In this document: piece after piece, positions 12,571 to 18,253 of the stretch
Position numbering within the stretch: position 1 is the stretch's first letter
Layout of the letters: the number at the start of each line of letters is the position of its first letter
Assembly (NCBI GenBank): GCA_038276315.1
Contig: JBBPZY010000344.1
Coordinates: 1 to 18,253, forward strand
Length of the DNA stretch: 18,253 nucleotides
Direction: 5' to 3'
DNA from: GCA-003244245 sp038276315
GTDB taxonomy: Bacteria > Actinomycetota > Actinomycetes > Mycobacteriales > Pseudonocardiaceae
Translations under genes and position numbers: made by a program
The notes under the pieces: generated by a model
Told to the model about the DNA's origin: nothing
Database searches by the model: none
The model's input: only the letters and a program-made list of their open reading frames with translations

Positions 12571-13394
12571 GTCAGCGCCGCCAAGTAGTCGCGGGTGGCC
12601 TCGTAGGCGCGTTGAACGCTCCACTCGATACGCCGCCGGTCGCGGTAGCGCAGGTTCGACCACGTCGGCGCCGCCCGCTGCGGAAGGCCGGTCGGCAGCA
12701 CGTGAACGGTCACGCCGTCGGGAACATCGTTGAGATCGGTGTGGAACCGGTGCCGTCGCGCGATTTCGAAGGCCACGAAGCCGACCTCCCACGGGAAGCG
12801 GGGCACCCTCAGCTCCTCCTCGACGCGCCCGACGTGCAGCACCCAGACCGTGTCGGCGCCTAACTGGACGGCCCGCGCCAATGGGATGCTGTTGACCAGG
12901 CCGCCGTCGAAGTAGTGCTCCCCGGCGATGCAGACAGGCGGGAAGACGCCCGGCAGAGCGCAGGAAGCGAGTACCGCGTCGATCAGGTTGCCGCAGGAGA
13001 ACCAGTGCTCCCGCACACCTTCAATGCTCGCCGCCACACAGTGGAAAGGCACCAGGAGTTCTTCGAAGGTGTGCACCGGCAGGCTCTCGACCAGCAGCCG
13101 GCGCAGGTCCGCGCCGTCGTGCAGGGATGTGCCACTGCGCACGATCTCCACCAGCCGGCCGAGCAGTGAACCGCCGAGCACGCCATCGGCTGCGAGCTCT
13201 CCCCACATCGCCACCAACTTCTGCGCGCCATCCGGAGTCGGGTCCGCGGCGAGTGCCGCGCCGTTGATCGCCCCGATCGAGGTGCCGCAGATAAGATCCG
13301 GTACCACGCCGGCCTCGAGCAACGCTCCGGCCATGCCCGCCTCGGCCGCGCCCAGCACACCCCCACCGCCGAGGACGAACGCGCTGCCAGCCAT
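12567..13394 (-). CDS. Patatin-like phospholipase
   Basis: A 275-residue hydrolase with the full patatin set: the oxyanion-hole glycine loop FVLGGGGVLGAAEAG (6-20), the nucleophile elbow CGTSIGAI with Ser39, and the catalytic Asp in YFDGGLVNSIPL (D163). It uses a Ser-Asp dyad to release fatty acids from phospholipids. No signal peptide is visible, so it probably acts from the cytosol. The ATG at 13394 is the natural start, giving the normal short leader before the glycine loop; the ribosome binding site is weak. The gene overlaps the LPLAT gene downstream by four bases and follows cbiM by 66 bases on the same strand, so it may sit under the same riboswitch. Confidence 0.93.
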   Translation of the reverse strand: MAGSAFVLGGGGVLGAAEAGMAGALLEAGVVPDLICGTSIGAINGAALAADPTPDGAQKLVAMWGELAADGVLGGSLLGRLVEIVRSGTSLHDGADLRRLLVESLPVHTFEELLVPFHCVAASIEGVREHWFSCGNLIDAVLASCALPGVFPPVCIAGEHYFDGGLVNSIPLARAVQLGADTVWVLHVGRVEEELRVPRFPWEVGFVAFEIARRHRFHTDLNDVPDGVTVHVLPTGLPQRAAPTWSNLRYRDRRRIEWSVQRAYEATRDYLAALT

Positions 13395-13460
13395 GCCAGC
13401 GGTATACCCACCAGCGGCTTGGCGAACTCCTTGGTCTGTTCGGGGCTCTGTTTTGGGGCT

Positions 13461-14114
13461 CTATTCCGGGCTAACCAGGGCGACCTGAACCAGGTCGGCG
13501 CGCACTGCCAGCAATCCCCGCACGACCAGCGCTGTGACCAACCCCTCTAACACCGCGACCAGCGCGTATACCCCCATGGTCGAGATCGCGACGGTGCGCA
13601 GTGGCACCCCGGCAGCACCGCCGAGGGCGTACTCCGCGGTGAACAGCGCGGCCGCCGCCAGCACCGACACCACGGCGGCGATCCCGGCGGCCACCGCCGT
13701 GCCGGTAGGCCGCTGGGGCAGCACCTTGCGAAGCCCGAGCAGCACCGGGTAGCCGACCGCGGCCGGCACCAGCGCCAGGTTCACCACATTGATCCCGAGC
13801 GTTGACAGCCCGCCATCGCCGAGGAACAAGGCTTGCACCACGGTGACCACGGTGATCACCACCGGCCCCAGCCACGGTCCGAGCAGCGCCACGGCCAGCG
13901 TGCCGCCGAGCAGGTGGCCCTCGGTACCCACCGCAACCGGGATGATCGGAGCCCCCAGTACGAGGAAGAACGCGGCGGCGAGGCCGGCCAGTGGCAGCTG
14001 CCGTTGCGTGACGTCGAGCCCGGCGCGGCGCACACACAGCGCAAGCCCGGCAACCGCCACGACAGCACCGGCGACCGTAACCGCTGGGGAGACGAAGCCG
14101 TCAGGGATGTGCAC
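13461..14114 (-). CDS. cbiM: CbiM-type cobalt (or nickel) uptake permease of an ECF transporter
   Basis: A 217-residue membrane protein starting MHIPDGF. The processed N-terminal Met-His-Ile binds the metal in CbiM/NikM substrate-binding units of energy-coupling-factor transporters. Further family elements are GTEGHLLGGTLAVALLGPW and ALFLGDGGLSTLGINVVNL, and about six hydrophobic helices are visible. The GTG at 14114 is fixed by AAGGAGT (14119-14125) just upstream and by the conserved N-terminus. A cobalamin riboswitch lies directly before it, so the substrate is probably Co2+ for B12 synthesis. The usual partners CbiN, CbiQ and CbiO are not next to it; the following genes are lipid enzymes. 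They may be elsewhere, or this unit may act alone with low activity. Confidence 0.93.
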   Translation of the reverse strand: MHIPDGFVSPAVTVAGAVVAVAGLALCVRRAGLDVTQRQLPLAGLAAAFFLVLGAPIIPVAVGTEGHLLGGTLAVALLGPWLGPVVITVVTVVQALFLGDGGLSTLGINVVNLALVPAAVGYPVLLGLRKVLPQRPTGTAVAAGIAAVVSVLAAAALFTAEYALGGAAGVPLRTVAISTMGVYALVAVLEGLVTALVVRGLLAVRADLVQVALVSPE

Positions 14115-14149
14115 GGGTACTCCTTCGGGATGGCGCGTCCCTACAATGC

Positions 14150-14256
14150 TGAGCTGGGCAACGGCCGAAGATCTGACTCCCGGGCGGCAACCCGCCCGAT
14201 CACAGTGGCGCGACCGCGCCGGATTCCCACCGGCTTCCTCACACCGTTGCTCGTCG
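14150..14256 (-). promoter_or_regulatory. Cobalamin (B12) riboswitch
   Basis: On the minus strand the leader of cbiM contains the B12-box core: GAGGAAGCCGGTGGGAATCC, then GGCGCGGTCGCGCCACTGTG, and later GAGTCAGAT. The closing P1 stem is GCAACGG (14250-14244) with CCGTTGC (14164-14158), extended by GAGC/GCTC. Adenosylcobalamin binding would fold this RNA and reduce expression of the cobalt permease. The distance to AAGGAGT is short and no clear terminator lies between, so control of translation initiation is more likely than attenuation. Confidence 0.93.
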
Positions 14257-14293
14257 CAGCGTAGCTGATCGGCGGCGCCTCGCAGCCGAAAAT

Positions 14294-14316
14294 GAAAGGG
14301 CCCCGATAGCGGCCCC
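14294..14316 (-). terminator. Rho-independent-like terminator after the ECF sigma gene
   Basis: Reading leftwards, GGGCC and GGCCC pair around an eight-base loop (14298-14315), followed by TTTCATTTT, the most T-rich run nearby. It lies 15 bases after the restored end of the sigma-factor reading frame (14331) and before the riboswitch on the same strand, so it separates the two transcripts. Confidence 0.5.
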
Positions 14317-14330
14317 AGTACCGGAAGGAC

Positions 14331-14921
14331 TCAGGGGCCGGTGCCGGTGCGGCCGGGCAGTCCGGGGGTGTTCATCGCGCGCACCAGGTCCTCGCGCGCC
14401 CGGGCCACCCGGGAGCGGATGGTGCCGACGGGTCATCCGCACACCTCGGCGGCGCCCGCGTAGCCCAGGCCCAGTACCTGGGTGAGCACGAAGGTGTCCC
14501 GGCGGTCGGGTTCCAGACCGGCGACCAGCTCGCGCAGCAGGACACCTTCGTCGAACCCGGACCTGCGGTGTGTCGAGCTTTCGGCCGCGACGGTGTCCCA
14601 GTCCTCGACGGCGGTGGTGCGCGGCCGCGTCCTGATCTGCCGGATCTGGTCGGCGGCGACCCGCCGAGCGATGGCAAGCAGCCAGGTGCGCGCCGAGGAG
14701 CGACCGGCGAAGCCGGGTAGCGCCCGCAGCGCCCGCAGCGCCCGCAGGTAGGTCTCCTGCGTGAGGTCCTCAGCCTCGTCCCGCGCACAAAGGTGACCGA
14801 CGAAGCGGTACACGTCACGCTGGGTGGCACGGATGAACGCCGCCAGCGCCGTACGATCCCCCGCACCAGCCGCAAGCGCGAGCGCAGTGGTCTGCGCGTC
14901 ATCAGATCGGGGGTCACCCAT
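14331..14921 (-). pseudogene. ECF (sigma-70 family) sigma factor with an in-frame TGA
   Basis: From the ATG at 14921 the product has region 2 (RDVYRFVGHLCARDEAEDLT then QETYLRALRALRAL, about 36-67), including the -10-recognising helix, and region 4.1 (LEPDRRDTFVLTQVLGLGYA). At codon 163 a TGA (14433-14435) interrupts GAAEVCG. The same frame continues PVGTIRSRVARAREDLVRAM and ends at 14331. Actinobacterial ECF factors usually read VCGCPVGTIRSRVARARE here, so the TGA stands exactly at an expected Cys, and most of the -35-binding helix lies after it. Read as a stop, the 162-residue product would not bind promoters. A TGC-to-TGA mutation or sequencing error is the simplest cause; recoding is possible but unsupported. 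The 196-codon total is normal length for the family. Confidence 0.8.
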
Positions 14922-14939
14922 TAGGACAGGCTAACTAAA
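14921..14939 (-). promoter_or_regulatory. IdeR/DtxR-like iron box overlapping a leaderless promoter
   Basis: TTTAGTTAGCCTGTCCTAA (read leftwards) matches the DtxR/IdeR consensus TTAGGTTAGCCTAACCTAA at 15 of 19 positions. Inside it TAGCCT (14928-14933) fits a TANNNT -10 element six bases before the sigma-factor ATG, so iron-loaded repressor would block transcription of a leaderless mRNA. The match is seen; binding is inferred from the family consensus as I remember it. Confidence 0.6.
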
Positions 14940-15012
14940 GGTTGTCGGGAACCCTAGGGATCCTGTCGCAGCCGCAAAACCTGTTGCGGGTACGGCGACG
15001 GGCCGCAGAGTG

Positions 15013-15053
15013 CCACGGCCCCGGCAGGGAGGGGAAGGCTGCCGGGGCCGTGG
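15013..15053 (-). terminator. Strong hairpin downstream of the nickel/cobalt permease gene
   Basis: CCACGGCCCCGGCAG (15013-15027) pairs without mismatch with CTGCCGGGGCCGTGG (15039-15053) around an 11-base purine loop. It lies about 60 bases after the stop of the leftward permease gene and before the iron-box region, and probably ends that transcript. It lacks a T-run, as is common in GC-rich actinomycetes. Confidence 0.75.
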
Positions 15054-15110
15054 GATGCACCCGCTTGACTGTTGAGCGGGCGGGTCTGGATCGGGCTCTG
15101 GCTACTCCGG

Positions 15111-16262
15111 CTACTCCGCGATGCCCGGGGTCGGCGCCAGCTTGGCCGACCATTTCTCCTCGATCCGGCCGAACCGCCAGACTGCCAACGCGATGAGCCA
15201 TGCGGCGAGGAACAGGGCGACGATGCCGTAGCCGGCGTAGTCCAGCGGGATCGACCCGATCGCCGCCAGCGGCCCGGAGTCGATGCCGGCTTGGCGGTCG
15301 AGCACGCTGACCAGCTCGATGGTGCCGATGATCAGCGCGACGGCTACCGACAGCGCGGTGATGGTGATGTTGTAGAAGACTTTGCGGACCGGCTTGGCGA
15401 AGGCCCAGCCGTAGGCGGCGTTCATGAAGACGCCGTCGGTGGTGTCCATCAGGCACATCCCGCCGGCGAACAGGATCGGCAGGATGAGGATCGCGTAGAA
15501 GGGCAGGCTGAACGCCGCCGCCCCACCGGCCAGTACCAGCAGGCCGACCTCGGTTGCGGTGTCGAAGCCCAGCCCGAACAGCACGCCGATCGGGTAGATG
15601 TGCCAGGGCTTGCGGACCGACTTGGTGAGGCCGCCGAGGATGCGGTTCATGAAGCCGCGCTTGTTGAGCTGGTCCTCCAGTTCCTGCTCGTTGTAGGTGC
15701 CGTGGCGCATCTTGGCGAAGACCTTGATGATGCCGATCAGGACGATGAGGTTGAGGATTCCCAGGATCCACAGGAACACCCCGGACACCGACGCGCCGAT
15801 GACGCCGGTGGCCGAGTGCAGTGCCGAGGAGTCGTTCTCGACCTGCCCGGCGAGGGCCTTCACCCCGACCGAGAGCAGGAAGGCCAGTCCGAACACGATC
15901 GTGGAGTGCCCCAGGGAGAACCAGAACCCCACCGACAGTGGCTTGCGCGTGTTGCCGGTCTCGGCGTTGTCGGCCATCAGCTTGCGGGTGGTGTTGTCGA
16001 CCGCGGCGATGTGGTCGGCGTCGAAGGCGTGCCGTAGCCCGAACGTGTAGGCCAGGATGCCGACCCCGACGCCGTAGATCCCGGTGGAGCCGAGGTTGTA
16101 GCCCCGCGGCACGACGAACGCGAGCAGCACCCCGAAGCCGATCAGGTGGAGCAGAACGATAAATCCGTACATACCGCCGATGGAGATCCGGTCTTCTCGG
16201 TTGAGGCTGGCCCGGAATCGGGCGAATCCGGAACCGGAGTCAGCCGTGGCTGGAGCGGCCAT
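15111..16262 (-). CDS. nicT: Nickel/cobalt permease, NiCoT (HoxN/NixA) family
   Basis: A 383-residue, eight-helix secondary transporter for Ni2+ and/or Co2+ in the cytoplasmic membrane. All family signatures are present: RHAFDADHI in helix 2 (77-85), FWFSLGHSTIVFG, the large cytoplasmic loop with FAKMRHGTYNEQELEDQLNK, then GVLFGLGFDTATEVGLL and FAGGMCLMDTTDGVFM. The ATG at 16262 follows AAGGGGAA. Length is normal. The promoter carries a palindrome in its spacer and a Nur-box-like repeat upstream (separate entries), so control by a metal sensor is likely. It is divergent from the regulator-SOD genes. The metal preference between Ni and Co is not readable; the SOD/Nur context leans to nickel, while the nearby B12-controlled cbiM would cover cobalt. 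Confidence 0.95.
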   Translation of the reverse strand: MAAPATADSGSGFARFRASLNREDRISIGGMYGFIVLLHLIGFGVLLAFVVPRGYNLGSTGIYGVGVGILAYTFGLRHAFDADHIAAVDNTTRKLMADNAETGNTRKPLSVGFWFSLGHSTIVFGLAFLLSVGVKALAGQVENDSSALHSATGVIGASVSGVFLWILGILNLIVLIGIIKVFAKMRHGTYNEQELEDQLNKRGFMNRILGGLTKSVRKPWHIYPIGVLFGLGFDTATEVGLLVLAGGAAAFSLPFYAILILPILFAGGMCLMDTTDGVFMNAAYGWAFAKPVRKVFYNITITALSVAVALIIGTIELVSVLDRQAGIDSGPLAAIGSIPLDYAGYGIVALFLAAWLIALAVWRFGRIEEKWSAKLAPTPGIAE

Positions 16263-16319
16263 GAGTTCCCCTTCTTCATCACGTCACCCTGCGGAGCGAC
16301 CTCGTCATCCGTTCGAGTG

Positions 16320-16349
16320 ATGATAGATACCATTCTCTGGTATGTGCAA
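16320..16349 (-). promoter_or_regulatory. nicT promoter with palindromic operator in the spacer
   Basis: Read leftwards: TTGCAC (-35, 16344-16349), an 18-base spacer and TATCAT (-10, 16320-16325). Nearly the whole spacer is the inverted repeat ATACCA-N5-TGGTAT (16327-16343). A protein bound here would sit directly on the promoter between the two elements, as metal-sensing repressors or MerR-type activators do. The binding protein is unknown. The transcript would have a leader of about 50 bases. Confidence 0.6.
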
Positions 16350-16367
16350 GACAGATGCGACAAGTTA

Positions 16368-16384
16368 TCGCCAAACTTTGGCAA
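16368..16384. promoter_or_regulatory. Nur-box-like inverted repeat upstream of the nicT promoter
   Basis: TCGCCA-AACTT-TGGCAA on the plus strand (TTGCCA-N5-TGGCGA on the minus strand) contains the 13-base palindrome GCCAAA-C-TTTGGC. It has the spacing of the Streptomyces Nur box (TTGCAA-N5-TTGCAA) and matches nine of twelve half-site bases. It shares the TTGCCA half with the site at 16494-16510. Seen as symmetry; the regulator is inferred. Confidence 0.4.
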
Positions 16385-16493
16385 GGTCGTGCGTCGCCGT
16401 CACCCTTCGTGTCAAATCGACTCCACGACGGTGGTACGCGGCGCATGAGCCGACCGGCTCTTGCGTTCGGGGGAGCGCCACGTCATCATGCAG

Positions 16494-16510
16494 TTGCCAT
16501 TAAAGTGCAA
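16494..16510. promoter_or_regulatory. Nur-box-like site before the regulator-SOD genes
   Basis: TTGCCA-TTAAA-GTGCAA matches ten of twelve half-site bases of the Nur box (TTGCAA-N5-TTGCAA, from memory) and lies one base before the AGGAGG of the zinc-finger regulator gene. In Streptomyces, nickel-loaded Nur represses the Fe-SOD gene and nickel-uptake genes; here an SOD gene lies downstream and a nickel permease is divergent. The position would block transcription or early elongation. Binding is inference. Confidence 0.45.
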
Positions 16511-16525
16511 TAGGAGGCGGCGCTC

Positions 16526-17212
16526 ATGACGAACACCGCAGCGACTCGGGTCCGCCGCTCCCCACCCGTGCACACCCACGCCCACCTGTGGTTGCTGCTT
16601 GACGGCACCGGTCTGCACGCTCCGTACGGTCAGTTGGTGATCGAACCCGGCACTGGTCGCATCTGCTGCCATCTGTGCGGACGCTGGTATGTGTCGCTCG
16701 GCGGTCACGTTCGCAGGCACGGGCACACCGCCGAGTCTTACCGCGAGACGATGGGCCTGTGCCGTAACCGGCCGCTGGTCGCCGAGACTCTCTCCCGATT
16801 GATCGCGACTCGTCAGAGCGCGGCTTACCTGCGCTCCCCGGAGCTACGGGCTCGGCTCGCGGTTGGCCAGGAGCTCTGCAAGACCGGCCGGCTCGCGACC
16901 CTGGCCGCTACCGTGCACGCCGGGAGCCCGTCGCCGGAGCTGACCCGACTGCGCCGTGCAGCGCTCGATGCCGGACGGCTGACCAGGGCCGCTCGGCGGG
17001 ATCGGGCGCTGGCCGGCCGGCTGCGCGAACTCGGCTTCGCCGACCTGTCCAGCTACCTGCGGCATGCCCACTCTACCGGGGCAAGTCTGCGCAGCATGGC
17101 GAAAGCGACCGGAGTGGGGTGGTCCAGGCTGCGTCGCGAGCTTGACGCGGCGGGCATTGCGACGCGGCCGGCGAGCCCGGAGGGTTGCACTCCAACCACA
17201 ATCGCAAGATAG
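16526..17212 (+). CDS. Ros/MucR-like zinc-finger transcriptional regulator
   Basis: A 228-residue protein. Residues 48-65 form a zinc finger C48-x2-C51-x9-H61-x3-H65 (CCHLCGRWYVSLGGHVRRHG in essence). It is followed by HTAESYRETMGL, the continuation seen in the Ros/MucR family of DNA-binding proteins. The middle is Arg/Leu-rich helix, and the C-terminus has a helix-turn-helix-like segment (LRSMAKATGVGWSRLRRELD, about 188-207). So it probably binds DNA with two modules. The ATG at 16526 follows AGGAGG by eight bases. It lies 38 bases before the SOD gene on the same strand and is divergent from the nickel permease gene, and could regulate either or itself. Ros/MucR proteins are best known from alphaproteobacteria, where they control surface polysaccharides; the actinobacterial role is unknown. 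Confidence 0.78.
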   Translation: MTNTAATRVRRSPPVHTHAHLWLLLDGTGLHAPYGQLVIEPGTGRICCHLCGRWYVSLGGHVRRHGHTAESYRETMGLCRNRPLVAETLSRLIATRQSAAYLRSPELRARLAVGQELCKTGRLATLAATVHAGSPSPELTRLRRAALDAGRLTRAARRDRALAGRLRELGFADLSSYLRHAHSTGASLRSMAKATGVGWSRLRRELDAAGIATRPASPEGCTPTTIAR

Positions 17213-17250
17213 TGGCTACAGCATCCGATAGTCACTACAGGAGGTCAAGC

Positions 17251-17862
17251 GTGGCCGACTACACCCTGCCCGACCTGCCCTACGACTACAGCGCCCTGGA
17301 GCCACACATCGCCGGGGAGATCATGGAACTGCACCACTCCAAACACCACGCCACCTACGTCAAGGGCGCCAACACCGCTCTGGATCAGCTGGCCGACGCG
17401 CGGGACTGTGAGGCGCTGGCGACGGTGAACATGCTGGAGAAGAACCTGGCGTTCAACCTCGGCGGGCACGTCAACCACTCGGTGTTCTGGCCCAACATGT
17501 CCCCCGACGGTGGCGACAAGCCTGACGGCGAACTCGCCGCGGCCATCGACGAGCACTTCGGGTCCTTCGACGGGTTCCGCAAGCACTTCACCGCCAACGC
17601 GCTGGGCGTGCAGGGGTCTGGATGGTCGGTCCTGGTGTGGGAATCGCTGGGGCAGCGTCTGATCCTCGAGCAAGTGTATGACCATCAGGGCAACATGACG
17701 CCGGGCATGGTGCCGCTGCTGTTGCTCGACATGTGGGAGCACGCCTTCTACCTGCAGTACCGCAACGTCAAGCCCGACTACGTCGAAGCCTGGTGGAACG
17801 TTGTGAACTGGGCCGACGCCGCTCGCCGGTTCGCCAACGCCCGATCTGTGGTACTGCCCTGA
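17251..17862 (+). CDS. sodA: Superoxide dismutase, Fe/Mn type
   Basis: A 203-residue cytosolic enzyme that converts superoxide to oxygen and hydrogen peroxide. The four metal ligands are present at H28 (MELHHSKHHATYV), H76 (HVNHSVFWPN), D160 and H164 (LLLLDMWEHAFYLQY). The second-shell GVQGSGWSVLVWE and the dimer segment WNVVNWADAARRF are conserved. The GTG at 17251 is chosen because AGGAGGT (17239-17245) lies just upstream and the product then starts MADYTLPDLPYDY, the usual N-terminus. Iron or manganese cannot be told apart with certainty. A Nur-like site before the upstream regulator gene would make it nickel-repressed, like the Streptomyces Fe-SOD gene sodF; no nickel SOD gene is in this window. 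Confidence 0.97.
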   Translation: MADYTLPDLPYDYSALEPHIAGEIMELHHSKHHATYVKGANTALDQLADARDCEALATVNMLEKNLAFNLGGHVNHSVFWPNMSPDGGDKPDGELAAAIDEHFGSFDGFRKHFTANALGVQGSGWSVLVWESLGQRLILEQVYDHQGNMTPGMVPLLLLDMWEHAFYLQYRNVKPDYVEAWWNVVNWADAARRFANARSVVLP

Positions 17863-17887
17863 TCCGCCGGTAACCGGAGAGGCGACG

Positions 17888-18187
17888 ATGAGCGTCAACA
17901 ATCCTGATGAACTGTTGCACACGGTGTTGCCGCCGGCGCTGGAAGTGCTCACCGCCTGGGGCATCGCCGAGACCGAAGCAGACCCCACGGTCTTTCACCA
18001 CGCCATCAACCGCGCCTTCGGCGATGCCGCTGGTTCCCAGGATCCGTGGCGCGGGTTCGCCGACCTGATGTTTGGGCTGTCCTCGTTGTCCGGCATCCTG
18101 CTCGACGAGCTCGCAGAGGCCACCGGCCGCTCCCACGGGGACGTGCTGCACGCCGTACACCTGCGCTACCTCAACCCGACGGGGTAG
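17888..18187 (+). CDS. Small conserved-looking protein of unknown function in the SOD operon
   Basis: A 99-residue, mostly helical soluble protein starting MSVNNPDELLHTVLPPALEV and ending LHAVHLRYLNPTG. It contains WRGFADLMFGLSSLSGILLD and several His (H38, H39, H83, H88, H91) but no Cys, no signal peptide and no membrane helix long enough to be confident. The ATG at 17888 is preceded by GGAGAGG, and the gene begins 25 bases after the SOD stop, so it is probably on the same mRNA. I do not recognise the family. The location suggests a link to oxidative or metal stress, which is inference only. Confidence 0.65.
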   Translation: MSVNNPDELLHTVLPPALEVLTAWGIAETEADPTVFHHAINRAFGDAAGSQDPWRGFADLMFGLSSLSGILLDELAEATGRSHGDVLHAVHLRYLNPTG

Positions 18188-18253
18188 TGGGGGCGGCGCT
18201 GTCGTCATCGATTCTCCCGTTCTTGTGGCGGCGCTACGCCATGCCCGCCGACT
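18188..18253. other. Right edge, nothing assignable
   Basis: The last 66 bases follow the stop of the small SOD-operon gene. There is no clear terminator. An ATG at 18240 (ATGCCCGCCG) could begin a further rightward gene but has no ribosome binding site and only a few codons are visible. Confidence 0.3.

Noticed and set aside
14433..14435. Selenocysteine codon in the sigma factor as a firm call
   Set aside because: No convincing SECIS-like hairpin follows the TGA and no selenocysteine gene is in the window; kept only as a question.
14935..15771. Minus-strand 278-codon frame overlapping the nickel permease
   Set aside because: It is a shifted reading of the same gene, His/Arg/Pro-rich with no family motif and no ribosome binding site.
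15072..16037. Plus-strand open frame of 321 codons opposite the nickel permease
   Set aside because: Its composition (Asp/Glu/Gln/Arg/Val-rich, repetitive) is the complement of a membrane-protein gene in GC-rich DNA; the opposite strand has clear NiCoT motifs.
1..18253. tRNA genes, CRISPR arrays, insertion sequences, phage genes
   Set aside because: I saw no cloverleaf with GTTCRA, no regularly spaced direct repeats, and no transposase or integrase motifs on either strand.

Overview
This is an 18.25-kb piece of very GC-rich chromosome, almost certainly from a filamentous or coryneform actinomycete; Pseudonocardiaceae is my best guess. The evidence is strong third-position GC, frequent GTG/TTG starts, leaderless TANNNT-N6-ATG promoters, an IdeR/DtxR-like iron box, and typical actinobacterial families (NiCoT transporter, Fe/Mn SOD, small metallothionein, zf-HC2 and ECF sigma). 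No tRNA, rRNA, CRISPR array, insertion sequence or phage gene was seen.

Layout. 1-661: the end of an unknown gene, then an intact Phd/VapB antitoxin whose VapC partner has lost its C-terminal half. 950-3106 (+): a histamine-N-methyltransferase-like enzyme overlapping a PEP-mutase/isocitrate-lyase-family protein, then a small VOC protein, closed by a long hairpin. 3199-4416 (-): YggT, an unannotated 47-residue peptide, and a Cys/His-containing protein of unknown function. 4603-5246 (+): a complete VapBC pair with a palindromic operator. 5275-5808 (-): a four-helix membrane protein. 5910-8462 (+): a valyl-tRNA synthetase of the archaeal-like type. 8463-10214: a gene graveyard with pieces of an Na+/H+ antiporter, an ABC ATPase, an ABC permease, a lipoprotein and a heavy-metal P-type ATPase. 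10225-11454: metallothionein (-), a small membrane protein (+), a copper-storage-like four-helix protein with few cysteines (-) and a frameshifted zf-HC2 domain (-). 11587-14256 (-): LPLAT acyltransferase, patatin and CbiM under a cobalamin riboswitch. 14331-14921 (-): an ECF sigma gene with an in-frame TGA in place of an expected Cys and an iron box on its start. 15111-16262 (-): nickel/cobalt permease. 16526-18187 (+): Ros/MucR-like zinc-finger regulator, Fe/Mn SOD and a small unknown protein.

The right half reads as a metal-homeostasis neighbourhood: cobalt uptake (CbiM), iron (the iron box), nickel uptake (NiCoT), copper/zinc buffering (metallothionein, Csp-like protein, P-type ATPase remnant) and a metal-dependent SOD. 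The most interesting signal is the divergent region between the nickel permease and the regulator-SOD genes. It carries two similar TTGCCA-N5 inverted repeats that resemble the Nur box, plus a separate palindrome placed exactly in the permease promoter spacer. This suggests, but does not prove, nickel-dependent control of both nickel uptake and the SOD. The other unusual points are the TGA-for-Cys sigma factor, the Cys-depleted Csp-like protein, the small peptide gene, and the many decayed genes at 8.5-10.2 kb.
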